Below, piece by piece: positions 20,107 through 30,383 of a stretch of 64,000 nt of DNA; position 1 is the stretch's first letter; the number at the start of each line of letters is the position of its first letter. The position numbers and the translations under genes are program-made. Origin of the DNA: Agarivorans albus. Its GTDB lineage: Bacteria > Pseudomonadota > Gammaproteobacteria > Enterobacterales > Celerinatantimonadaceae. The DNA is taken from NCBI RefSeq assembly GCF_019670105.1, contig NZ_AP023032.1, forward strand, positions 561,501 through 625,500, read 5' to 3'. Under the pieces are notes generated by a model, which was not told the DNA's origin, ran no database searches, and saw nothing but the letters and a program-made list of their open reading frames with translations.

Positions 20107-20928
20107 ATGTTACGCTCATTTAGGAACTCTCCGGAGCCTGTTCAGGCTCCGGTTCGTACCATTTCTCTAGAACAACAAACTCGAATTTGTCGTGTTGCAG
20201 TGCAAGCTGGCAGAATCATGCAGCAGCATGGCGCTGAAAGTAAGCTAATTGAAGAAACGACAGTCCGTTTAGGCAAAGCTTTAGGGCTGGATAGCGTAGA
20301 GTTGGCAATCACTGCTAATGCGCTGATCCTCACAGGTTTGTCTCAAGGGCGTTGTATTACAACTACTCGCCGGGTGTACGATCGCGGCATTAACATGCAT
20401 ATGGTATGCGAAGTGCAGCGGATCACCATTATGGCGGAGAAGCAGCTATTAGATGTTGATGACGTAGTTAAACGTTTAGAACGCTTGCAGCCATACAAAC
20501 ATAATCGCTGGTTAGTGGTGTTTATGATTGGTATGTCTTGCGCGTGCTTTAGCCGATTATTTGGCGGTGATTGGGCGGTATTTGCAATGACCTTTGTCGC
20601 CTCTGCTGTTGCTATGTTGTTTCGCCAAGAAATGGCGCATCGCCACCATAACCCCATTCTTAATTTTGGCATGACCGCCTTTGTGGCTACTACTATCGCC
20701 GGTTTAGCGGTACGTTATGATATCGGCAATCAACCACAAACGGTAATGGCAGCATCGGTGTTGCTGTTGGTACCAGGTTTCCCATTGATTAATGCTGTTT
20801 CAGACATGGTAAAAGGTCATATCAGTATGGGGATTTCACGCTGGTTTTTTGCCTCTCTGCTTAGTTTGGGCGTGGCCATGGGAATCGCATTGTCGATGTG
20901 GGCCACTGGCGTAAGTGGGTGGTTATAA
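20107..20928 (+). CDS. yjjP: Threonine/serine exporter family protein, large part (YjjP-like)
   Basis: This 273-residue protein has a soluble N-terminal half (QAGRIMQQHGAESKLIEETT; RGINMHMVCEVQRI) followed by about five membrane helices, including ASVLLLVPGFPLINAVSDM. That segment is nearly unchanged in E. coli YjjP. With YjjB it forms a split ThrE-type exporter; the E. coli pair exports succinate. I prefer the ATG at 20107 over the TTG at 20095, but neither has a strong ribosome-binding site. The stop is one base before the yjjB ATG. Confidence 0.88.
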   Translation: MLRSFRNSPEPVQAPVRTISLEQQTRICRVAVQAGRIMQQHGAESKLIEETTVRLGKALGLDSVELAITANALILTGLSQGRCITTTRRVYDRGINMHMVCEVQRITIMAEKQLLDVDDVVKRLERLQPYKHNRWLVVFMIGMSCACFSRLFGGDWAVFAMTFVASAVAMLFRQEMAHRHHNPILNFGMTAFVATTIAGLAVRYDIGNQPQTVMAASVLLLVPGFPLINAVSDMVKGHISMGISRWFFASLLSLGVAMGIALSMWATGVSGWL

Positions 20929-20929
20929 G

Positions 20930-21397
20930 ATGATTGAATTACTAGCATTACTACTCGAAGATGCGCTGTTTTCAGCGGTGCCGGCGGTTGGCTTCGCTAT
21001 GGTGTTTAATGTGCCTACTCGCATGTTAGGTTTTTGTGCCATTGGTGGTGCGTTTGCACATAGCCTCAGAACGTTATGTATTTACTGGGGAGTGCCACTT
21101 GAATGGGCAACCTTAGTGGCGTCTACCAGCGTGGGCTTAATTGGCGTTTATTGGTCACGTCGTTACTTAATTCCACGACCTGTATTTACGGTAGCCTCTA
21201 TCATTCCGATGATTCCGGGTAGCTATGCGTTTACTACCATGGTGGGAATTATTAGCTTATACAGCAATGGTTTTAGTGAACCTTTATTAGCTACCATTAT
21301 CGAAAATGGTTTAAGAACAATGTTTATTTTAATGGCCTTGAGTTTTGGCTTGGCGATACCATCGGTAGTGATATACCGTGGTCGGCCAATTGTTTAG
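20930..21397 (+). CDS. yjjB: Threonine/serine exporter family protein, small part (YjjB-like)
   Basis: This 155-residue protein is almost entirely membrane-embedded, with about four helices. It contains AVPAVGFAMVFNVPTRMLG, close to E. coli YjjB, and FTVASIIPMIPGSYAFT. It is the partner of YjjP and starts one base after its stop codon. The frame is open to a GTG at 20915, but the ATG at 20930 fits the family length better. Confidence 0.87.
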   Translation: MIELLALLLEDALFSAVPAVGFAMVFNVPTRMLGFCAIGGAFAHSLRTLCIYWGVPLEWATLVASTSVGLIGVYWSRRYLIPRPVFTVASIIPMIPGSYAFTTMVGIISLYSNGFSEPLLATIIENGLRTMFILMALSFGLAIPSVVIYRGRPIV

Positions 21398-21424
21398 AGC
21401 CCTAAGTTTAAAAAAGGTAAAACA

Positions 21425-21910
21425 GTGAAAGTAGCAATGATAGCCGCAATGGCAAAGCAACGAGTCATCGGCAAAGATAACCAAATGCCTTGGCATTTAC
21501 CGGCTGATCTTAAGCATTTTAAAGCGGTTACTATGGGCAAGCCGGTTATTATGGGGCGCTTAACTTATCAGTCTATTGGTCGCCCACTGCCGGGTCGATT
21601 AAATATAGTGGTAAGTCGCAATGTGGATTTAGTCATAGAGGGGGTTACGGTAGTTAACACCGTTCAGGCGGCTTTAGATTTAGTTAAAGACGAAGCTGAG
21701 GTGATGGTTATTGGTGGCGGAAATATTTACCAACAGTGTTTAGCGTTTGCCGATACCCTGTATTTAACCTTTATTGAAAAAGAGGTGGAAGGAGACGCCC
21801 ACTTCCCAGATTACCAAAAGTATCAATGGCAACAACTTGCTAGCGAAAAGCACCTAGCTGATGAGAAAAATCCTTACAACTATGAGTTTGTTACCTTAGA
21901 GCGCGTTTAG
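21425..21910 (+). CDS. folA: Dihydrofolate reductase
   Basis: FolA reduces dihydrofolate to tetrahydrofolate with NADPH and is the target of trimethoprim. The 161-residue protein shows VIGKDNQMPWHLPADLKHFK with the catalytic Asp, MGRLTYQSIGRPLPGR for cofactor binding, and VMVIGGGNIYQQ. The start is a GTG with AAGGT upstream; an internal ATG four codons later is possible. The stop overlaps the convergent apaH stop by four bases. Confidence 0.96.
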   Translation: MKVAMIAAMAKQRVIGKDNQMPWHLPADLKHFKAVTMGKPVIMGRLTYQSIGRPLPGRLNIVVSRNVDLVIEGVTVVNTVQAALDLVKDEAEVMVIGGGNIYQQCLAFADTLYLTFIEKEVEGDAHFPDYQKYQWQQLASEKHLADEKNPYNYEFVTLERV

Positions 21911-22737
21911 TTGCTTATATTTTTGTCTAGGCAATCTTGAGTGTACATGCGCTGGTCTTCCCAGCGCAGCATGGATAAATGATTACCCCATACACAGCCT
22001 GTATCTAGCCCAGAGACTAAGTCGTGCTTACTCTTGCCCATTAGCGCAGCCCAGTGCCCAAATACAATATGCGTTTCTTTAAGGTGCTTTCCGGGGATTT
22101 CAAACCAAGGTTTTAGGTTAGGGTTAGTATTTTTGTTGGGAGGCAGCTTTGATTCAAAATCAAGGCTAGCATCAGGGAAGCAATAACGCATCCGGGTAAA
22201 CACATTGATAATGCACCTTAGGCGGTCATATCCCACTAATTCATCACTCCAATGAGCAGGTTCATTACTGTACATATTCTTTAGTAACGACAAGTAGTCA
22301 TTACCTGAAAGCTGTTTGTGAACTTCCTTGCCGAGTTTGAGTGCTTTGCTGACTTTCCACTTGGGGTAAATGCCCGCGTGCACCATTACTACATCGAAGT
22401 CTGGGTGCTTCTTAATTAAGGGTTGTTGGCGCAGCCAATACAGTAATTCGTTTTTGTCGGGGGCTTCGAGTAAATCTTGTATCTTGTCGCGACGTTTAGC
22501 CCGGTGAATACCGTTGGCTACCGCTAACAAGTGCAAATCGTGATTACCTAAAACCACCTGAGCAGCGCTGCCTAGCTCCTTAACGAAGCGTAAGGTTTCT
22601 AGAGATTTAGGGCCTCGAGCAACTAAGTCTCCAGCGAGCCAGAGTTGATCTTTTTTAGTGGAGAATTTGCACTGTTTTAACAGTGCTATTAATTCATCCA
22701 AGCAACCTTGGATGTCACCAACAAAATAAGTCGCCAT
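21907..22737 (-). CDS. apaH: Bis(5'-nucleosyl)-tetraphosphatase, symmetrical
   Basis: ApaH hydrolyses Ap4A to two ADP and also removes Np4 caps from RNA. The 276-residue protein has the metallophosphatase motifs FVGDIQGC, LAGDLVARGPKS and LGNHDLHLLA, plus VMVHAGIYP and VFGHWAAL. It is the last gene of a minus-strand operon lptD-surA-pdxA-rsmA-apaG-apaH, as in E. coli. Confidence 0.96.
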   Translation of the reverse strand: MATYFVGDIQGCLDELIALLKQCKFSTKKDQLWLAGDLVARGPKSLETLRFVKELGSAAQVVLGNHDLHLLAVANGIHRAKRRDKIQDLLEAPDKNELLYWLRQQPLIKKHPDFDVVMVHAGIYPKWKVSKALKLGKEVHKQLSGNDYLSLLKNMYSNEPAHWSDELVGYDRLRCIINVFTRMRYCFPDASLDFESKLPPNKNTNPNLKPWFEIPGKHLKETHIVFGHWAALMGKSKHDLVSGLDTGCVWGNHLSMLRWEDQRMYTQDCLDKNISN

Positions 22738-22750
22738 GGCTCACCTATAA

Positions 22751-23134
22751 CTAGTGGAGCTTATTTGGAAGTGATAAACGAAACGGTGGGATCTCCGCTT
22801 CAAACTCGTTACCAGCTTCGTCAATCAGGGTGTAACTGCCTTGCATTACGCCTACTTCGGTCGCTAACACTGCGCTGCTAGTATAGGAAAAAGGTTTTTC
22901 CGGCTTAAGGTGGGGTTGCTTACCCACTACACCGTCGCCTTTCACCTCATTTACTTTACCGTCGCCATCGGTGATTACCCAATGGCGACGCAATAGTTGT
23001 AGCGCTTCAGCGCTGCAGTTGCGAATAGTGATGGTGTAAAAAAAAGCGAATTGTTGTTTTTCTGGAACAGAATGCTCAGGTAAAAAACCTGATTCAACTT
23101 CAATATCTAAATCATATTCTGGCGTATTACTCAT
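22751..23134 (-). CDS. apaG: ApaG/DUF525 family protein (Co2+/Mg2+ efflux-associated)
   Basis: ApaG is a 127-residue beta-sandwich protein of unclear biochemical role, genetically linked to divalent-metal resistance. It shows the family pattern [38 protein letters not shown] and [13 protein letters not shown]. The frame continues upstream into rsmA, but the start is the ATG at 23134, which gives [13 protein letters not shown] and overlaps the end of rsmA by 8 bp. It lies 13 bp before apaH. Confidence 0.94.
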   Translation of the reverse strand: MSNTPEYDLDIEVESGFLPEHSVPEKQQFAFFYTITIRNCSAEALQLLRRHWVITDGDGKVNEVKGDGVVGKQPHLKPEKPFSYTSSAVLATEVGVMQGSYTLIDEAGNEFEAEIPPFRLSLPNKLH

Positions 23135-23957
23135 CGCTGCTAGAAGCCTGCAATAACTGATTTTTATCAATGTAATTAGCAATATCACAAAATTGCTGAA
23201 TAGTTAAATTTTCTGGTCGCAGCGTGGGCTTTAAATCGAGCTCGGCGAGGTGCTCAACCGTAAGTAAATTGCCTAATGCATTACGAATTGTTTTACGGCG
23301 CTGATTAAAGGCCTCTTTACACACTCTATCTAGGGTTGCCAATGAGTTCAGCGGATAAAGAGTCGTTTCGTAAGGCTCTAAGCGAACTACCGCTGAATCA
23401 ACCTTTGGTGGTGGCGCGAACGCTTCAGGCGGTACTTCTAGAGCTGGCATTACATTACATTGCACTTGGGTCATTACACTTAAACGGCCGTACGCTTTGC
23501 TATCAGGGCCAGCAGCCATGCGTTTCACTACTTCTTTTTGCAGCATAAAGTGCATATCAGAAATAGCGCTAGTAAAGCTTAATAAGTGGAAAATAAGCGG
23601 CGTAGAAATGTTGTAAGGTAAGTTTCCGAATACCCGCATTTTCTGCTCAGGCTTCGCCAACTGCATGAAGTCGAATTTAAGTGCATCAATTTCATGAATA
23701 GTCAGTTTGCTTGCTAGAGTCGGGTGCTCGCGTAAGCGCTGCGCTAAATCGCGGTCTAACTCTACCACTTGTAGGTGGCCAGCAGTGGTAGCAACAGGCT
23801 CAGTTAAAGCGCCTAAACCAGGGCCGATTTCGACCAGGTTTTCACCTGCTTGAGGGTAAATTGTGGCGACAATTTGGCTAATAACCGAGTCATTGTTAAG
23901 GAAGTTTTGACCAAAACGTTTACGGGCGCGGTGCCCTTGATGAACTTGTTTATTCAT
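23127..23957 (-). CDS. rsmA: 16S rRNA dimethyladenosine transferase
   Basis: RsmA (KsgA) dimethylates two adjacent adenines near the 3' end of 16S rRNA. The 276-residue protein has [16 protein letters not shown], the SAM-binding [13 protein letters not shown], and the adenine-pocket motif [10 protein letters not shown]. Its ATG overlaps the pdxA stop by 8 bp and its stop overlaps the apaG start, so the three genes are coupled. Confidence 0.97.
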   Translation of the reverse strand: MNKQVHQGHRARKRFGQNFLNNDSVISQIVATIYPQAGENLVEIGPGLGALTEPVATTAGHLQVVELDRDLAQRLREHPTLASKLTIHEIDALKFDFMQLAKPEQKMRVFGNLPYNISTPLIFHLLSFTSAISDMHFMLQKEVVKRMAAGPDSKAYGRLSVMTQVQCNVMPALEVPPEAFAPPPKVDSAVVRLEPYETTLYPLNSLATLDRVCKEAFNQRRKTIRNALGNLLTVEHLAELDLKPTLRPENLTIQQFCDIANYIDKNQLLQASSSDE

Positions 23958-24948
23958 GTTCTCGCTCTACCATATCAATGGCTTGTTCGATGGCGGTAAT
24001 CATACTTCCATGATCGGCTTCACCAGTTCCCGCTAGCTCTAAGGCTGTTCCATGGTCAACTGAGGTTCTTATAAAGGGTAGACCAAGGGTAATGTTTACT
24101 GATTGGCCAAAACCTTTATATTTTAGCACTGGTAGGCCTTGGTCGTGGTACATGGCTAATACTGCATCAGCTTCTGCCAGATACTTATCTTGGAAGAGTG
24201 TATCTGCAGGTAATGGACCGATTAAGTTCATGCCATGTTGTTCACGCATTTCATCAAGCAAAGGGATAATAATATCTAGCTCTTCGCGACCAAGGTGGCC
24301 ATCTTCGCCGGCATGGGGGTTTAGGCCACAGACAAAGATCTTAGGCTGTTTAATCGCGAACTTGGTTTGCAGGTCGTGATGTAAAATGCTGATAATATTG
24401 TGTAGGCGCTCGTGAGTAATGGCTTTGGCTACATAGGCTAAGGGCAGGTGAGTGGTTGCTAAGGCAACCCGCAAGCCTTCGGTTGCCAGCATCATAACCA
24501 CATCGGCAGTACCCGATTGCTGGGCAAAAAATTCGGTATGACCACTAAAAGACACGCCAGCTTTATTAATAATACCCTTGTGCACGGGACCAGTAACGAC
24601 CGCAGCAAACTGGCCATTCATGTTGCCATCACTAGCAAATTTTAAGGTATTTAGCACATAGTGGCCGTTGGCCTCATCTAACTGACCTGCTACCGCCGGA
24701 CTTGCCATCGCAATTGGCGCAACCGTTAAGGTGCCAGCCGCTTGAGGTTTAGCAGCTTGTTCTGGCTGAAAGGGGAGTAGAGTAATATCCATTCCCAACT
24801 CATTGGCACGCTCTTTTAGCAAGCGAGGATCGGCAACCACCACTAACTCCATTGGCCAATCACGCTGGCTAATGGCCAGCACTAAATCTGGACCAATACC
24901 TGCCGGCTCACCAGGGGTGATGGCTATTCTAGCAACGGCCTTACTCAT
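23950..24948 (-). CDS. pdxA: 4-hydroxythreonine-4-phosphate dehydrogenase
   Basis: PdxA oxidises 4-phosphohydroxy-threonine in the DXP-dependent route to pyridoxal phosphate. The 332-residue protein begins with the [13 protein letters not shown] motif. It contains [22 protein letters not shown] and [13 protein letters not shown], which carry the metal-binding histidines. Its start overlaps the surA stop by four bases. Confidence 0.96.
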   Translation of the reverse strand: MSKAVARIAITPGEPAGIGPDLVLAISQRDWPMELVVVADPRLLKERANELGMDITLLPFQPEQAAKPQAAGTLTVAPIAMASPAVAGQLDEANGHYVLNTLKFASDGNMNGQFAAVVTGPVHKGIINKAGVSFSGHTEFFAQQSGTADVVMMLATEGLRVALATTHLPLAYVAKAITHERLHNIISILHHDLQTKFAIKQPKIFVCGLNPHAGEDGHLGREELDIIIPLLDEMREQHGMNLIGPLPADTLFQDKYLAEADAVLAMYHDQGLPVLKYKGFGQSVNITLGLPFIRTSVDHGTALELAGTGEADHGSMITAIEQAIDMVEREHE

Positions 24949-26222
24949 GCATCACCGTCCAAAATTTCCACGTATGCTTCTTCGCGTAGCTCTTCTTGCC
25001 ATGATTGGGTTTCTTCATTGAACTTACGATTGAAGATCATCTGATAAGCCCGGTTTTTGCTGGCTTTATTGGTCGTGTCGGTGGTGCGTTTGTCTAGAAC
25101 TTCCATCAAATGCCAGCCAAAGGTAGAACGGAAAGGTTGGCTTAATTCTCCCACTTCCAAACGGGTTGCTGTGTCTCTAAATGCTGGTACAAATACACTA
25201 GGATCAGACCACCCCAATTCACCACCGCGCACTGCCGAGCCTGGGTCTTCAGAGTATTGGCGCGCTAGCTCTTCAAATGTAACTTCACCTAAGATCAATT
25301 GTTGGCGGAACTCAGATAACAAACTCTGCGCTTTCTTATCGCTTAGAATAATCGAAGGTTTAATCAGAATATGACGTGCGTTCACTTCTAAGGTTTCTAC
25401 TTTTTGTAAACCTTCAGCGTCTAAAACCATAATGATATGTAGACCAGAATCTGTGCGAATAGGGCCCATTACTGACCCTTGGTGCTGGTTTCTTACCACA
25501 CCCGCAAATAAAGTAGGCATTTCTTCAATGGTCATCCACCCCCAATCACCGCCTTCCAAGGCTTTAGGACCTTGTGAATGAGTCATTGCTAATTGATTAA
25601 AGTTTTCCCCATCTTTAAGCTGTTTAACTAGGCTCTCTGCCAACTGTTGAGTGGCTTGTTCGTCACTAGAGATACGCAGTAAGATGTGACCAACATGATA
25701 GCGAACAGTGCCTTTATCTTGCTCTTCAATCAGTTTCATTAAGGCATCAATTTCTTGCTCTGAAACATTAACTCGACGCTGTACTTGGCTGCGACCTACT
25801 TCGCCAAGAACAATTTCGGTACGAATATCTTCACGAAACTGGTTATAGCTAATGCCTTGCTGGGTTAAGTCATTTAAGAATTCTTCACGACTTTTGTTTT
25901 CACCAGCAATAATGTTATCGATGGTGTTTTCTAGTTGGCTATCACTAATTCTAATGCCCAGTCGGTCTGCTAGCTGAAGCTGCAGGCTTTCTAGAATAAG
26001 CCTATCCATTACTTGTTGCTGTAATTCATCTTGAGGTGGTAGCTCTTGTTCTGCCCCTTGGGCATTGCGCAGAACTTTATTGGTGAGTTCATCAACTTGG
26101 CTCTGCGTGATCACATCATTATTGACAATGGCGACAACTTTATCGAGCAATTGCTCTTGAGCCTGAACCAGCCCAGTAGTAAGCATAAACATACTTACAC
26201 TAAGCAAAATTAATCTTTTCAT
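24945..26222 (-). CDS. surA: Periplasmic peptidyl-prolyl isomerase and chaperone SurA
   Basis: SurA escorts outer-membrane proteins, including LptD, across the periplasm. The 425-residue precursor has a signal peptide ([21 protein letters not shown]), a SurA N-terminal chaperone domain beginning [20 protein letters not shown], and two PpiC rotamase domains. The second is marked by ARHILIKPS and [16 protein letters not shown]. It follows lptD by 62 bp and is coupled to pdxA. Confidence 0.96.
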   Translation of the reverse strand: MKRLILLSVSMFMLTTGLVQAQEQLLDKVVAIVNNDVITQSQVDELTNKVLRNAQGAEQELPPQDELQQQVMDRLILESLQLQLADRLGIRISDSQLENTIDNIIAGENKSREEFLNDLTQQGISYNQFREDIRTEIVLGEVGRSQVQRRVNVSEQEIDALMKLIEEQDKGTVRYHVGHILLRISSDEQATQQLAESLVKQLKDGENFNQLAMTHSQGPKALEGGDWGWMTIEEMPTLFAGVVRNQHQGSVMGPIRTDSGLHIIMVLDAEGLQKVETLEVNARHILIKPSIILSDKKAQSLLSEFRQQLILGEVTFEELARQYSEDPGSAVRGGELGWSDPSVFVPAFRDTATRLEVGELSQPFRSTFGWHLMEVLDKRTTDTTNKASKNRAYQMIFNRKFNEETQSWQEELREEAYVEILDGDA

Positions 26223-26284
26223 TTCGTTCCTATCATTACTGCGAGCAAAACGCCGCTTACTCTACCATATTTGGGTTAAAGGTT

Positions 26285-28561
26285 TTAATTGTTGAGGTAA
26301 AAGGGGCGCCCGTATTTGAAATTGCCACCTTCTAGCATTTCTTCTCGGCTACTGGTATCGCTGCCACCTAAGCCTTTAATTTCAAAGTCGAGGCGTAGTG
26401 AGGTGTCAAACTCGCCCACTCGATCAACGCCTGAGGAGTCATCCACATAGGTGCTTTGCAAGCCTCGTTGATATGTAAGGCGAATGCCCCAACAACAAGA
26501 GTTATATTGCACACCCAAGTAGCTTTCGATACTGCGGTCTAAAATCATGTCGCGATAGTAACTACCTACAGCAGAAACGCTATCGGTAATTGGCCAAGCA
26601 ACCTTAGTACCTAGTTGGTTTACGTCGCTCACCATGGTTTCAGTGGCTTGCGAATAGCGGTAATTCATTTGCACCAATTTTTGTGCTTCTGGGCGCCATT
26701 CTATAGCGGCATTGGCCTTGTTAAGTCGACCTTCCAAAGTATCAATTTGAAAGCCGGTATGTCCGTACCAATCTTTTTGAATATTGGCGTCCGCTTCAAA
26801 AGCCAGCGCAGAGCTAGAGTTATCAGAAGGCTCACTACCCGGAATTAAGGTGGTACGGCTGGGCTCAAAGTAAATGATTTGACCTAGGCTCAAACGCAAT
26901 GTCTCTTGGTTACTGGGCGATAAAAAGCGCGAATGCACCCCAAGAGTGATTTGATTCGCATCGGCAATCCGGTCTAAGCCGCTATAGCGTTTGTCTCTAA
27001 ATAAGCCGTAGTAATCTTGTTGCAGGTTATCGGTATCATAAATCCCAATATCATCTTGATTGGTATAAGGGATGTACAAGTATTTAATCACCGGTTCTAG
27101 GGTTTGGGTGTAGTTATCACCAAACCAAAGGGTATTTCGATCAAAGTTTAAGCCACCTTGAACACTCACTTTTGGTAAGGTGCGATTAACCGAGCTGGCT
27201 AAATAATCATACTCAAAGTTACTACCTTTATCTTGGCTATAGTAGGTATGCATTAAGGCTAAGTCAGCTTTGAAAAAGCCTGCTGGCACCACATATGGCA
27301 AGCTTAAACTAGGTTCAAAATGCACCCGTTGAGCAGTGTATAAGCTACTGTCACTGTGGGTGAAATTACTGATTTCTGAATCAAAGCCAAACTGCAGCGT
27401 TTGCCAGTTTAAATCCCAGTCTCCCACAAAGCTTAACTGCGGAAGTAGAGTATGTGGTTGCTCGGTGTTACCAAGTACCTGAAAGTCTTGCACTAACAGC
27501 TCGGTATACCAGTTTTTTGTGTGATAACCCACATCACCCGTTTGCAGCAATTGGTTCTCGTTAACCTTTCCAAGCTTGTCGCCTAAGTCATTAAAGTAGT
27601 TATCATCACTAATACGGGTGTAATCAGTATTAAAGCGCCAATGACGCTGGTATTGCCCTTTGTGGTCCCAGTGAAGTAAGTATCGATCGCGGTCTAGTTC
27701 ACGGTCATCGGCTAGATATTCTACATTTAAGTTACCGTTGTTTTGCCCAAGCAAATACCTGAATTCAGTTTGCAGTTGTAAACCGCGGCGTGTCATCAAA
27801 CGTGGGGTAATGGTTGCATCAAAATTCGGAGCAATGTTCCAGTAGTAGGGGGTGGAGACATCCACACCGTTTTTAGTGGAAGTAGAGATACTCGGAAATA
27901 AAAAACCACTGTGGCGTTGGTCGCCGATGGGGTAAGAGAAATACGGTAAGTACATTACCGGCACGTTAAATAGCCTAACAGTAGCATTTTTTGTGGTTGC
28001 CCACTGCTCACTTGAGTCGATATCAATTTTCTCTGCGCGAATTTCCCAAGTAACATCATCAGGGGGGCAAGCGGTATAGCTGGCATCTTCTAATGATAAG
28101 TTCTGCTCATCATTGATCTTCAGGTTGCTGGCTTCGCCACGACCTTGTTGTTCAAACAGTTGGTATTCAGCAGAGTTAAGCGAGGCTTGATGATCTTTTA
28201 AGTTGGCGTCAAAAGTATCACTTTTCACGCTCACTAAGTTGTCTTTAAACTCAATGTTGCCGCTAGCTTTTAGGGTTTGCGCTTGCTCATCTAATACAGT
28301 GTTTTCGGCTTTTAATGCGCGAGGACCTTGAGAGAACTCAACATTACCGCTGAAACTGGCTTTATCACCTTGTTTCGCATGTAACTCATCGGCGGCAATA
28401 ACATAAGGCGCGGTAGGATCTACCGGGCCGGATTTAACGCGTTCTGGGATGTGTGCTCGGCACTGAGGCATAGATAACGGTGTTTCTGCATAGGCACTGA
28501 GGCTGGAAAGCAACGCCGCTAATCCTAGCGATGTTTGCAGGCACCGTTTAGTTACGAACAT
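26285..28561 (-). CDS. lptD: LPS assembly outer-membrane protein LptD
   Basis: LptD is the beta-barrel that inserts lipopolysaccharide into the outer leaflet. After a signal peptide (MFVTKRCLQTSLGLAALLSS...) an OstA/LptA-like domain (YVIAADELHAKQGDKASFSG) precedes a long barrel domain rich in aromatic strands. Four cysteines in the mature part (MPQC, YTAC, and the pair in YNSCC) match those forming inter-domain disulfides in E. coli LptD. The frame also allows an ATG at 28576, but GGGA would touch that codon and the n-region would be unusual. I prefer 28561, without certainty. It is divergent from amgK. Confidence 0.93.
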   Translation of the reverse strand: MFVTKRCLQTSLGLAALLSSLSAYAETPLSMPQCRAHIPERVKSGPVDPTAPYVIAADELHAKQGDKASFSGNVEFSQGPRALKAENTVLDEQAQTLKASGNIEFKDNLVSVKSDTFDANLKDHQASLNSAEYQLFEQQGRGEASNLKINDEQNLSLEDASYTACPPDDVTWEIRAEKIDIDSSEQWATTKNATVRLFNVPVMYLPYFSYPIGDQRHSGFLFPSISTSTKNGVDVSTPYYWNIAPNFDATITPRLMTRRGLQLQTEFRYLLGQNNGNLNVEYLADDRELDRDRYLLHWDHKGQYQRHWRFNTDYTRISDDNYFNDLGDKLGKVNENQLLQTGDVGYHTKNWYTELLVQDFQVLGNTEQPHTLLPQLSFVGDWDLNWQTLQFGFDSEISNFTHSDSSLYTAQRVHFEPSLSLPYVVPAGFFKADLALMHTYYSQDKGSNFEYDYLASSVNRTLPKVSVQGGLNFDRNTLWFGDNYTQTLEPVIKYLYIPYTNQDDIGIYDTDNLQQDYYGLFRDKRYSGLDRIADANQITLGVHSRFLSPSNQETLRLSLGQIIYFEPSRTTLIPGSEPSDNSSSALAFEADANIQKDWYGHTGFQIDTLEGRLNKANAAIEWRPEAQKLVQMNYRYSQATETMVSDVNQLGTKVAWPITDSVSAVGSYYRDMILDRSIESYLGVQYNSCCWGIRLTYQRGLQSTYVDDSSGVDRVGEFDTSLRLDFEIKGLGGSDTSSREEMLEGGNFKYGRPFYLNN

Positions 28562-28711
28562 ATAAATGTGAACCATTCCCTGATATAAACAAATTCCAAG
28601 CTTGTAACGTCAACGTTGTGCTTAATGAATTCTGTGGTTAAAGTTAGCCGCTTATAATACTGGATTTATTGGTGAGCGGCTATTTAAAGGCTGTTATTAG
28701 TATAAGAAATT

Positions 28712-29704
28712 ATGAGTAATTTAGTGCGCGAATCTGCTTTACAGCAATGGCTGTCAAAAACCTTAGACATTGTTTCTCCTGAGCTAACGATGATCAGTGG
28801 CGACGCCAGTTTTAGGCGCTACTTTCGTTTTCAACTTTCTAATGGTGACACTGCCATTGCCGTTGATGCGCCGCCCTCCACCGAGAAAAACCAACAGTTT
28901 GTTGATATTGCTAATGCCTTAAGTGCACAAGCGCTGCCTGTACCTAAGGTGCTAGCAGCAAATATTGATGCCGGTTTTCTATGTGTTGAAGACCTCGGCT
29001 CCACCATGCTTGAGCAAGTGCTAAGTGCCGATACTGCTTCTGAACTTTATAGACAAGCGCTTGCATTAATCGTTCAACTTCAGGCTACTAAGCGTGAAGA
29101 TTTGGCAGAAATGGAAGAGTTTGACCAAGCATTTATTCAACGTGAATTAGATATATTTGCCGACTGGTTTGTTGAAGCAGAGTTGCAGGCGGGAGAGGGT
29201 TGGCAGCAGCGTTGTGATTGGCAAGGCTTATGTAACAATGTCAGCCAAGCTATTTTAGAACAGCCTTATGCACCTATGCATCGTGATTTTCATAGTCGAA
29301 ATTTGATGCTCAATCAGCAGCAAATGGTGATGATCGATTTTCAGGATATGGTTTGGGGGCCTATTGCTTACGATGTGGTTTCATTGCTGCGTGATTGTTA
29401 TATCGCTTGGCCACCAGAGTTAGTGAGTCACTTGCAGCAAACATACCTCAACCAAAAGTCGGCATATTTGGTTGAGGGTATCGAACCGAGCACTTGGCAG
29501 CGCTGGTTTGATCTCACTGGATTGCAGCGGCATATAAAAGCGCTAGGGATATTTTGCAGATTAGATCATAGGGATGGTAAAACTGCCTATCGTGAAGCCA
29601 TTCCTCAAACACTCGAATATGTACTTCAAGTGACCAAGCGTTATCCTGAATTACAGGCATTTCATCAGTGGATTAGTCCTATAGCAAAAGAGTTTAAAGC
29701 ATGA
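28712..29704 (+). CDS. amgK: N-acetylmuramate/N-acetylglucosamine 1-kinase AmgK-like
   Basis: The 330-residue protein is an aminoglycoside-phosphotransferase-fold kinase: SGDASFRRYFRF near the N-terminus, MHRDFHSRNLML (catalytic loop) and MIDFQDMVWG (metal-binding). AmgK phosphorylates MurNAc at C1 in the cell-wall recycling route that bypasses MurA. The assignment rests on the family plus its overlap (ATGA) with murU and the position beside lptD, the same arrangement as in Pseudomonas. A TATAAT at 28653-28658 may be its -10 box. Confidence 0.85.
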   Translation: MSNLVRESALQQWLSKTLDIVSPELTMISGDASFRRYFRFQLSNGDTAIAVDAPPSTEKNQQFVDIANALSAQALPVPKVLAANIDAGFLCVEDLGSTMLEQVLSADTASELYRQALALIVQLQATKREDLAEMEEFDQAFIQRELDIFADWFVEAELQAGEGWQQRCDWQGLCNNVSQAILEQPYAPMHRDFHSRNLMLNQQQMVMIDFQDMVWGPIAYDVVSLLRDCYIAWPPELVSHLQQTYLNQKSAYLVEGIEPSTWQRWFDLTGLQRHIKALGIFCRLDHRDGKTAYREAIPQTLEYVLQVTKRYPELQAFHQWISPIAKEFKA

Positions 29705-30381
29705 GCCAAATTCGCACCGCAATGATTTTGGCTGCGGGACGCGGCGAGCGGATGCGTCCGTTAACTGATAATTGCCCAAAACCATTGTTAAAAGTTGCTG
29801 GTAAAGCCTTGATTAACTGGCATATCGACAAGTTGGTTACTGCAGGCGTAACACGCATCGTGATAAATACCGCTTATTTAGGCGAGATGGTTGAAGCACA
29901 TGTGGGCCAAGGTGACAAATGGGGAATCGAGGTGCTTTATAGTCATGAATCTAGTGCCTTAGAAACGGCCGGGGGCATTGTTAACGCCTTACCCATTATC
30001 GCTAGCGAGCAGTTCTTGGTGATTAATGGGGATGTTTGGAATGATTGGGGTTACCAAGCTATTTGCCAAAATAGTCAAACCGACAGTGATGCTCATTTAT
30101 ACTTGGTGACTAATCCGAGCCACAACTTAACCGGTGATTTTAGCTTGGAGCAAGGTTTGGTGATAGATAAGCCTGAGTTTACATTTAGTGGTGTAGCCAT
30201 TTATCATCAACGCTTTTTTCAGCATGTGCCTAGCGGTAAACAAGCTCTTGCACCTTTATTGCGTGCAGCAATGTTAAGCCAACAAGTGAGTGGTCAACTA
30301 CAAGGCGGCAAATGGGTAGATGTGGGGACACCTGAGCGGCTTCAACAACTAGACCAGCAATTAACCAAAGATAGAGAATAG
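29701..30381 (+). CDS. murU: N-acetylmuramate 1-phosphate uridylyltransferase MurU-like
   Basis: The 226-residue nucleotidyltransferase begins with the signature ILAAGRGERMRPLTDNCPKP and has VINGDVWNDWG for metal binding. MurU converts MurNAc-1-phosphate to UDP-MurNAc, the step after AmgK. The start overlaps the amgK stop. A general sugar-1-phosphate nucleotidyltransferase is the alternative, but the pairing with AmgK makes MurU most likely. Confidence 0.87.
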   Translation: MSQIRTAMILAAGRGERMRPLTDNCPKPLLKVAGKALINWHIDKLVTAGVTRIVINTAYLGEMVEAHVGQGDKWGIEVLYSHESSALETAGGIVNALPIIASEQFLVINGDVWNDWGYQAICQNSQTDSDAHLYLVTNPSHNLTGDFSLEQGLVIDKPEFTFSGVAIYHQRFFQHVPSGKQALAPLLRAAMLSQQVSGQLQGGKWVDVGTPERLQQLDQQLTKDRE

Positions 30382-30383
30382 TG

